A stretch of 64,000 nt of DNA from Chamaecyparis obtusa (Eukaryota > Streptophyta > Pinopsida > Cupressales > Cupressaceae). The stretch's first letter is position 1; every line of letters starts with the position of its first letter. This document shows, one piece after another, positions 55,951-64,000 of the stretch. Under the pieces are notes generated by a model that had not been told where the DNA came from, did no database searches, and saw nothing but the letters and a program-made list of their open reading frames with translations. The DNA lies in the NCBI GenBank assembly GCA_027943335.1, contig BSBK01002161.1, positions 565,001-629,000 of the forward strand, in the 5' to 3' direction. The translations under genes were made by a program, and so were the position numbers.

Positions 55951-58534
55951 TGTTGGTTCCTGGATAGGATTTTACACTCCATGAGATACCAATATGCCTA
56001 TGACTGATGTTAAGGATTGGTTAATTCCAAATATGAGAAATCTCTAGGCAACTGGACCAACTATAGGGACAAGACTACCCTCTTCACTTTTGGCTCTGCA
56101 AAACCAAGGCAGGTACACCTGATCCAATAGATATAACTCTGTTCTTTATCTAATACTAGAGCTTACAATAGATAACAATGAGAAAGTACTAAGTAACAAC
56201 TTATTACTCATTGACTCTCCATCATTGGTTAGAACAACATATAAAGTAAATGAAAGCAAAATAACTGGTATTGATTATGTTTTCTTGCAGAATGTAAACA
56301 ACCATGCCAAACTTGCATCAGTAGAGGAGATACTAATTTATGATCAATGCCTTATCCATTGGGTAATATATTTGAGATAGATACAAAATATAAGAACACA
56401 GATTCCAAGCCATAAACACAACAAACCAGATTCATACACTGCTTACAAACATCCTTCCTGATTGAACCAAATGAATCTATGCTTCACTTAGAGGCTTTTA
56501 ACCTGATCCTAGATCAAGGCTGAGAGATAAAACATATACATAAGTAAACCCTATGCTAAGAGTCAGAAAACTCAAAACCCAAGAAACACAACTAAATGAG
56601 AGATCTAAAAATTGAAAACTGCATTAAGTATGAGGATTCAAGTTCCTGTATTACAAACCATTTCAGAATACAACACCTAGACAATATGCAAAAGATACAA
56701 AAGGTTTTTCCACTGTATTGACACAACTTAGAAAAACATATTACAATCAGGACTGAGGATACACACTTAGCTTTTTAGCTTCCTGTGTCAAGAATTTCCA
56801 GCCAGCCCCTTCTAAATGATTACAAAAATCTTTTTATAAGAACAAGGATACAACAAAAATATCATTTAGGGAATTTTTAGGGCAACACAGTCAACCCTAA
56901 GACTCTCAAAAATATCTCAGACAATTCTGATATTATTTACAATCTAGAAACTTCTTTTACAAAAATCTGCATCTTTACCCAAAATTGGCCTCGAAATTAC
57001 ATAGTCCATTACTTCTCTCACCAACTTTGTCAAATCTAATTTTTAGCACTACCATTGAAAATCTCATTTGATGCCAATTCTGAAAACATATAACACTTGC
57101 ATATTTGGGTAAAAATAAAGCCCTCAAACATTATTCCCCGTGAACAACCTCCATTATTTAAATTTTTGACCTTTTGATATAATTGAGTTTATCAAATTCA
57201 AATTTTAACTTTATGGAGACCTCAAATTTCAAGGTGGGGCCCATGTCACTTGGCATCACCTAATTTGTCTGTTGGTCCACCTCATCTACCATGTCACACC
57301 TTCCAGCACTCCCTCCGCCACTTTTCATTCTCTGATTGGCCCACTTCGCTGACTGTGTATCCACCCGATAGCTCACCTTAGGACACATGTCACACTGTCA
57401 CCATTTTTCCATGGTTAAACCTCAAGCATCTTCAACCCTACACTTTTTCAATGACTTTCAGATTGGCACACATCCCAAGGTAGTTGACCATCTGCTCAAT
57501 CATGCTTTGTCATCACCTCGTCACCTTTTACTGCCAAGTGTCACATTTTAATTGGTCAGCAAATCCATTTGGTGCCAATTTGTATTTCTTGGGCCATGTC
57601 ATCAGGTGACAGGTGTCAGCAGGTCACTATACCACTATATTAATCTCTATGCAACTTTATCTTGGCACTTTGGTGACGACCGTCCATTTGGGCATGCATC
57701 TCGAGGAGCTCAGATCTGCATGCTATCAAAAATTTGTTACCTTCCATCTGGGCCCGCAATCCACATCACCATCCACCTCGGTCTCCGCACGTATGTGAGC
57801 TCTTTTGACTTGCATCCACTTGAGACAATAACATATTGTGTGTTATTCCTTATAAACTCCTTACTCCTCTCACGCAGCGTGAATGTGGGATATTAGGTTC
57901 CTAGTTTATAATAGTTTTTATGTCAAAATGTATCCATAGTGGGTACCCAACTAGGTGGGCCCACACCACATGGTCCTTCTTCTTAGCTCTTTATTATTAA
58001 CCTTTTTGCTCTTCCTTTTAAATATTATCAACACATATTTTTCTTGCGTATGTGGGACTTAAACACCACACAAGAATCCTCCTTCATGCGCAAGACTTAT
58101 AAATTTGTTTGAGGCCTGCGGAAAAAGGTACGCAAAGGAGTACACCCCTAGGGTAATCTTCCATGGTTGGGGGACACATAACACCATAGGGTATTCTGCT
58201 TGGCCTTCTCCCTTCGTGCTGCAAGAAGCAACTAAACAAGGAGCTTACGCAATCCTTCCACTAATGCTCACGCAAGGCCCCCAATTCCACTTTCCTACTA
58301 GGCGTACATCTTCCTTGGCCCCTGCAAAGGCATGTGCATGTTTGAACTAGTAGCCCTCATATTAATTTGTGCATACTGAACAATGTAGCACACCAAAATG
58401 CATGAGGGATAAGGAGTGCACTTGTGTGTAAATCTGGAGATTGCCTACAGCCCACACCCCTTTGGTTTTGGGCCTTTGTTGGGAACTTACACAGTTCCAA
58501 GAGACTCACATAAGCCCCTCAAACTAATGCTTAG
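55951..58534 (+). other. Unassigned stretch between D3 and G2c
   Basis: Begins TGTTGGTTCCTGGATAGG exactly where D3 stops, so its start looks like an LTR terminus; ATTGG (55946-55950) would be the duplication. No primer site, purine tract or retroelement coding motif was found. From about 57200 the sequence is more GC-rich than the rest of the window, and it holds an 81-codon open frame (58105-58350) that I do not recognise. It may be one long LTR, or an LTR fragment next to other DNA. Confidence 0.4.
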
Positions 58535-59793
58535 TGTGTGTGTGAAAATTGTACTTGATCTGTAGACACAACACTTAGTAAAACATTAGAGGTTAGCAAA
58601 AATCAAAATCGTGCAAAATTGAAAACTATGTAACCAAGCGATTTACTGCCTTCTAATAGGTGCGAGATTGATGTTCTCAGATTGTAATCGAGATCAGTGA
58701 CCTGGATGACACCTAAATGAAAGATTTGAATGCAAAAGATGGATATGAAATTGAATGCAATTAATCTATATTTTTGATATTTTCTATGCAATAAGAATGA
58801 TAAAAACCGATATGAATCTATGCTAGATGAAATTGATATGCTATGAATTGATCTATCTAACAATGATATGCAAAGCTATGAAATTCTATGCTATGATATG
58901 AAAAATATGCAATTGAAATTGATCTCACAAAGCTTTGAATTCGCAAGTTGATTCTTTCAAGCTCCAATTGTGCAAATTCTCCAAATCTGATATGCTATGA
59001 TTCCTATAGAGTAAGTTTGCAATTTGCGAGATGATTGAGAGATATGAGAGATGAGCTAAAGCCTTGGTTTTATAGAAATTCAGGGCTTTGGAGGTGCATG
59101 AAAAAAAGCCATAAATCACTCAAATAACTCAGGTTGATTTTTGAGTTATTTTTAAATAAAGGATAATTAACTCACAGAAACATGCAAAAGCTAAGTTTTA
59201 ACTCAAAACAGAGTTTAGCTTTAATTGATAATTGATAGTTGTTTGCTTTTATGATTGTGCATGTTTTATTTATGAATTAATTTAATAATAAAGTGATTTA
59301 TTTCCAACTTAATTGATTTTTTGAAAATAAATAATTAATTTATGGGTTAATCAATTATTTAATCAAAATTTTATTAAAAACTATATTATTAAATAATGAC
59401 AATTTGCTTTAATTAATTAAATAAGAATTTAATCAATTATTCATATGATATTAGATTTATTGTCAAAATTAAATAATACAATTGATAATAGATAGAATTA
59501 AATTTAATTACACAATTAAGTGGCAAATATTAAATCTAATTAATTAAATATGAAAATATTCAATTAATCAAACTTTAGGATAAATGTGATTTATTGCCAA
59601 ATAATTATAAAATTAAAGATAATTATGATGATTAGGAATATTGCTAGGAATATTCCCTGATGTAGAATTTAAGATAATCAATTAGATTCGATGATGTTTA
59701 GATGTGCCTTTTGTTAGGACTTCGATGTCGATTTTGTTCGATATGTAGATGCAGGATATTAATGAACTTATAGCCCATTTTTGGGGTATTACA
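58535..59793 (-). repeat. G2c 3' LTR
   Basis: (TG)5AAAATTGTACTTG to GGGGTATTACA on the plus strand, 1259 bp, same family as G2a and S2. Confidence 0.93.
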
Positions 59794-59810
59794 TTTTGCC
59801 CCTCTTTGAA
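59794..59810 (-). promoter_or_regulatory. G2c polypurine tract
   Basis: TTCAAAGAGGGGCAAAA on the element strand next to the LTR, identical to G2a. Confidence 0.85.
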
Positions 59811-62215
59811 TTACTGTGCGAAGCATAGTGGTTCAAAGATAGTCTGTGTTTGATAAAGATATGAAACTAATGTTTGAAATTGATAATTGATATGAGACAG
59901 AAGCTGATTGATATTGATTTGATATGAAGATAATAGGTCCTGAATGACCAAAGATAATGTCCACTGTAGCAACAAGTGAACCTATGATTGCGAAAAAGTG
60001 TCAAAATGCCTGATTCCAAACCTTAGGATTGCAAAGAAGTGAGTGACCCGTTCTAGACTCGATTGTCTTAGCAGAACTAGCAGGTATCACATTCGAATCC
60101 TTCAGTTGCCAAAGAACCAAGGAAAGAACACTATGATCATATGGTTGCAAAAACTAATACAGTTTACAAGATTAGGAGAATACCAGATTGATATGGATCT
60201 TGATGAATCTGATATGCCCCAAGTGATGATAGATTTGCCCCGAGCGATGAGGACTTTTTTGATGAATCAGTAACTAGACGTGATTGTTATCTTGTTTACT
60301 GATGAAAGATATTGATTTCCATAAAGATATGATTTCAAATTTGATTACAGACTTTGAATGATATGCCATACCATGCCCCCTTCGGGATTAAAATTGAAAT
60401 CTGACAAGAAAAGTCAGCGTTGAGAGTTTAGAAGCATGTTAATTGATTTGAGAAGTGGTTATACACATTCAAGAATGCATTCTACATCATTTGGAGGTCC
60501 TGGAGACCGAATTTGACTAGGTTTGACCATGGTTGACCAAGTTGAAATTTTGATAGTTTGATGAAAGCTAATCAGTTAAGTTGAATACTAGATTTTTGTG
60601 ATGATTGAAGGTTGATTATCTAAGCAATTAATAATATGAATGATCTCAGATTTGAATTTTGATCCCGAAAAAGGATTCTACTTGCTATTTCATTGGAGGA
60701 ACCTTCTTGTGAGATTCAACTCTTGTTAGACTTGAAGATGCGATTTGAAGAATCATTTAAGCATTGAAGTTTATTTAATCATTGTGAGATCATGCAAACA
60801 TGCAAAATGTAATGAGACATGTAAAATGAAATGAGACATGCAAAATGAAATGGAACCTAAGACCTAGGACCTAGTCACTGATCATGTATCAATTTGTTAT
60901 CATCATTGAACTTTTAGGTAACCAGATAAATCAATACAATGCCCACTAGTTAAAAAAAAACCATAGACATATGAATATTGATTTGTATGCGCAAGAATCA
61001 ATACAACACCCACTGGTTATACAACCATGGACATATGAATATTGATTTGTTTTCGGAATGTTGGATTAGATATAAACACCAAGGCACAAATGCCAGGATG
61101 ACCTAAATATCATGTCCATTTTGATATAGCAATTTGTATAAGCATCAAAACATAAATGTCATGATGACATGAATACGCCTTGCATTGGAAATACATCAAA
61201 TAGTCAAGAGATCATTCTAAAGCCAATGTGAATTACCTGTAGTGACCCTTTATCGTTCACATCCTTAGGCAAGATCGCGTTCCACAGTAGGAGAAAGAAC
61301 TTACTCAAAAAGACAATAGTTAGATCAAACTTCCTTGAATTGTCTGGGTATCAATGGTCGAGGTACGCATGGCCACCCAATTCGAGATAGAGGCTCTTAT
61401 AGTCAGACACCATTTCAATCCGGAATTTCCAAAGTTGTTAGATTTTCACATACAAGAAAAAGACAAAGAAAAGATTATGCCCCTAGTCATCACTCTCTAA
61501 ATCCTATAAAGGACATCATCGAAGAGCTCAAAGGGACACAATATGCAAAAATCTCAATGCGAATCAGTAAGTATACAAGGAGATAAAAGCATGTAAAAAG
61601 CATAGATTGTTTTCAATTGAGTTTTGATGTTTGATTGCGTTGTTGTAGATGCAAAATCCTTTCTGGAGACAAGACTGAATGACTGACTCACATGAACCTT
61701 CAAAGGACTTTGACTAGATATGATCCATCTAAGATACATTGGAGGCCATAGGATATGACATTGATTGCCCCCAAGTTTGAACATTGATAGGATACAGACG
61801 CTCAAGTTGATTGGTGTACAGACCAACTTATTGAAACCAGGATATGCAGAAACAAACTGGGAGATATGTACAAACTAAAGCAAGACTGAAAGCTGGGAAA
61901 GACCAAGATTGTGCTGATAGATGGAGCATTTTGGAACAAGTGGTGCCAGTTTGCCGAGTTTTCACCATCTTGGTAGAGATTCTATTTTTGCTACCAAGGC
62001 GCTTGTTTCCAGGTTTTCACCAAGGCACTTTTTTTTCTTTTTCATTTTTTTGTATTTTTCATTTTTTTCAATTTTTTTGTACTTTTGATATTTTTTATTT
62101 TTTTCGTGAATCATCAAGGCACCTATTGCTAGGTTTTCACCAAGATGTTCATTTTTTCAGGACTTTTCCTGATTTTTAAGATTTTTTCAGGACATTTTAC
62201 CATAGACTGAATGCC
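59811..62215 (-). other. G2c 3' untranslated region
   Basis: Aligned with 29033-31452 of G2a. It has the same T-rich block (about 62030-62104) between copies of GGTTTTCACCAAG. No gene is recognised. Confidence 0.75.
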
Positions 62216-63253
62216 TTAGGTGTAGAATTTCTTCAGATGGAGAACATTGATTGGTTGTCGAAGCTGTTCTCCTTCAGTTGTTGAGAGTTGATAGGCACTA
62301 GAGCCAAAAGTAGCAGTGATAACAAAGGGACCCAGCCAATTGGGTTTGAACTTCCCCTTGCGTTCTCGATGTGATTGATTTTTAGGATTTTCTCTCAACA
62401 CTAGATCGCCAACCTGAAATTCTCTATGTCTGACTTTCTTGTTGTAGCCTCTAGACATTCTTTTCTGATACACTCTGAGATGATCATACGCTGCTTGCCT
62501 GTGTTCATCTAGTAATTCAAGTTCTTGTAACCTAGACACTCTGTAGTCTTCATCAGTGACAAGTCCATGCATTCTGATTCTGAGTGATGGGATTTCAACC
62601 TCAATAGGTAGTACCATTTCAGACCCATAAACTAAAGCAAAAGGTGTAGCCCCTATAGGTGTTCTGATACTAGTTCTGTATGCCCAAAGAGCTGGATTGA
62701 TCATGAGATGCCAGTCTCTTCCTGTTTTATTCACTATTATGTGCAAGATTTTCAAGAGATTTTTGTTTGAAGCTTCAGCTTGTCCATTCCCTTGAGGATA
62801 GTAGATAGATGACCAATGTTGAGTAATCTTGAATTTGGCACATAAGTCATCTAGGTCCTTGTTTTTGAATTGTCCCCCATTGTCTATGACTATGGAATGA
62901 GGGATCCCATATCTGCAAATGATGTAGTTCAGGATGAACATAGAGATCTGTTTCCCTGTTGCTTGTGTTAGAAGAACTGCTTCTACCCATTTTGTAAAAT
63001 AATCTGTAGCTGTGATGATATGGGTATGTCCATTAGAAGAGTGTGGATGGATAGTGCCTATGAGATCAAATGCCCATTGTTGAAAAGGCCATTGTGTAGT
63101 AAAGGGAATTATAGCTCTCCCTGGAGCATGAATCAAGTTGCCATGTACTTGACACTGTTGATAGTTTTTAGCAAATTTAATAGCCTCTTTCTCCATTTCA
63201 GGCCAATAGTACCCAGCCCTAATAAGTTTTTGAGCTAACGTTAAACCGTTCAA
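62216..63253 (-). CDS. G2c integrase (open, but joined upstream by stops)
   Basis: 345 codons without a stop. Order: end of the HHCC zinc domain (CQQCQVHG preceded by the GYYWPEM block), catalytic core with AFDLIGTIHP (Asp), VIDNGGQFKN (Asp) and GQAEASNK (Glu), then RTPIGATPFALVYGSEMVLP. The GPF-type module (FKPNWLGPFVI) and terminus LHLKKFYT complete the C-terminal domain. All three catalytic acidic residues are kept. The first zinc-binding His lies upstream of the ORF start (EGICGSHLNGL), which continues in frame. Role: insertion of cDNA into chromosomal DNA. The residues look functional, but the element frame upstream carries stops. Confidence 0.92.
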   Translation of the reverse strand: MNGLTLAQKLIRAGYYWPEMEKEAIKFAKNYQQCQVHGNLIHAPGRAIIPFTTQWPFQQWAFDLIGTIHPHSSNGHTHIITATDYFTKWVEAVLLTQATGKQISMFILNYIICRYGIPHSIVIDNGGQFKNKDLDDLCAKFKITQHWSSIYYPQGNGQAEASNKNLLKILHIIVNKTGRDWHLMINPALWAYRTSIRTPIGATPFALVYGSEMVLPIEVEIPSLRIRMHGLVTDEDYRVSRLQELELLDEHRQAAYDHLRVYQKRMSRGYNKKVRHREFQVGDLVLRENPKNQSHRERKGKFKPNWLGPFVITATFGSSAYQLSTTEGEQLRQPINVLHLKKFYT

Positions 63254-63544
63254 GTGTGACCCACATATACCCTCGTGGACTTCCTCTAATGCACATTGAG
63301 ACTCTTCCCATTCTAAACATCTAAGTAGTGTACCATCTAGACCTCATTTGTATAGATCATTACCAATGATGACATATCGGGATGCAGATCGGATAAGGTT
63401 TCATTTCTAAAAGCGGTTAAAGGACTCAGGGATGATTTGGTCATGGAGATAGGAGAACAAATTTTTGTAGCGAGATGAGTCATAACCTACAACAGTGCAG
63501 ATCATGCGGGTTTCAGGGGAGTCATATGCAGGATAGGATAAGGC
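63254..63544 (-). pseudogene. G2c linker between RNase H and integrase, with four stops
   Basis: In the same frame as both flanking ORFs. It reads through YVIIGNDLYK, a stop, and GLDGTLLRCLEWEE into EVHEGICGSH of the integrase zinc domain. Stops are TAA, TAG, TGA and TGA. The last replaces the Arg of the usual LYKRGLDG block, a CGA to TGA change. No frameshift is needed to join the two ORFs. Confidence 0.85.
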
Positions 63545-63988
63545 TTACACCAGGAACTCATAGCGTAGTTCATGTTCGGGCTGCTGTAAGAGAGTAGATA
63601 ATGTCGCCATTACATCGGCAACCTTATTCTCCATTCTGGGTATTTGCTCAAATGTGATAGAGATGAAGTATTTCTTTAAATCATCTACCATTCTCTTGTA
63701 AGGAATGAGCTTTTCATCTTTGGTTTGGTACACATCATTGACTTGGTGGATAAAAAGTTGTGAGTCTCCATGGATGTGCATCTCTGTAACTCTCCACTGT
63801 ATTGCCATTTTCATACCATTGAGAAGTGCCTCATATTCAACAATATTGTTTGTGCAAGGAAACTTTAGTCTAAATGCTTTGGGTATCGAGTATCCTTGAG
63901 GAGTGATGAACAATATGCCTGCTCCAGATCTATTTTCTGTGTAGAAGCCATCAAAGAATAACCGCCATGCTCTAGAAGAGAGGTGCAT
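63545..63988 (-). CDS. G2c second RNase H (archaeal-type, as in Tat elements), partial
   Basis: Open for 147 codons from near the window edge. WRLFFDGFYTENRSGAG carries the first Asp, NIVEYEALLNGMKMA the Glu, MHIHGDSQLFIHQV the next Asp, and ENKVADVMATLS the last Asp. All four active-site acidic residues are present. The position between pol RNase H and integrase is typical of the Tat clade, which carries this additional RNase H. The N-terminal side (first RNase H, reverse transcriptase) lies outside the window. The ATG used as start is probably internal to the polyprotein. Confidence 0.88.
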   Translation of the reverse strand: MHLSSRAWRLFFDGFYTENRSGAGILFITPQGYSIPKAFRLKFPCTNNIVEYEALLNGMKMAIQWRVTEMHIHGDSQLFIHQVNDVYQTKDEKLIPYKRMVDDLKKYFISITFEQIPRMENKVADVMATLSTLLQQPEHELRYEFLV

Positions 63989-64000
63989 GATAGAGGAATC

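Larger units (their letters stand above)
58535..64000 (-). mobile_element. G2c: Tat-like Ty3/gypsy element, 3' part
   Basis: 3' LTR 58535-59793, purine tract, 2.4-kb 3' untranslated region, integrase and second RNase H on the minus strand. The rest lies beyond the right edge. The left flank is CTTAG (58530-58534). It supplies the enzymes that G2a has lost and is the best-preserved pol in the window. Confidence 0.93.

Noticed and set aside
57552..57896. 114-codon plus-strand ORF in the GC-richer stretch
   Set aside because: No recognisable domain, overlaps another short ORF in a different frame, and composition alone explains the length.

Overview
The window is plant nuclear DNA made almost entirely of decayed LTR retrotransposons stacked inside one another. 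I found no host gene, tRNA, rRNA or CRISPR array. It is AT-rich and CpG-poor, and the elements are of plant Ty1/copia and Ty3/gypsy type (chromovirus and Tat-like). The depth of nesting suggests a large-genome seed plant, perhaps a gymnosperm. That assignment is inference.

Left part (1-20225). A Tat-like gypsy element on the minus strand (called G2b; 5' LTR 18995-20225) is cut in its gag by element O (1679-15687, target duplication GATAA). O is cut by a full-length minus-strand copia element C1 (7781-14549, duplication ATAAG). The first 1.5 kb is the 3' end of another, plus-strand element (E0).

Middle part (20226-44069). A plus-strand coding region (U2) has been split by four insertions: G2b on its left, a solo copia LTR S1 (21430-22621), a chromovirus G1 (22864-42174, duplication AAAAT) and a solo Tat-like LTR S2 (42272-43550). 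G1 itself contains a Tat-like element G2a (27719-41162, duplication CCTTC). When S1, G1 and S2 are mentally removed together with one duplication copy each, the U2 reading frame rejoins.

Right part (44070-64000). A copia-type LTR (44070-47420, with a truncated G1-family copy inside it) leads into a series of plus-strand copia elements. Each is cut short by the next: D1 (to 49715), D2 (49716-52520), D3 (52521-55950). An unassigned stretch follows (55951-58534), then the 3' part of a Tat-like element G2c that runs off the window with a well-preserved integrase.

The most unusual content is a long, coiled-coil-rich reading frame ('ORFX') that is not gag, protease, integrase or reverse transcriptase. 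Homologous copies occur in O (4525-7622) and U2 (20226-43844, in pieces), each ending shortly before purine tracts and a TGTTGG LTR start. O carries gag-type zinc knuckles plus ORFX but no pol, so it looks non-autonomous. The LTR that closes U2 appears also to open the gag-pol element D1, which hints that ORFX may normally sit 3' of pol in an autonomous relative.
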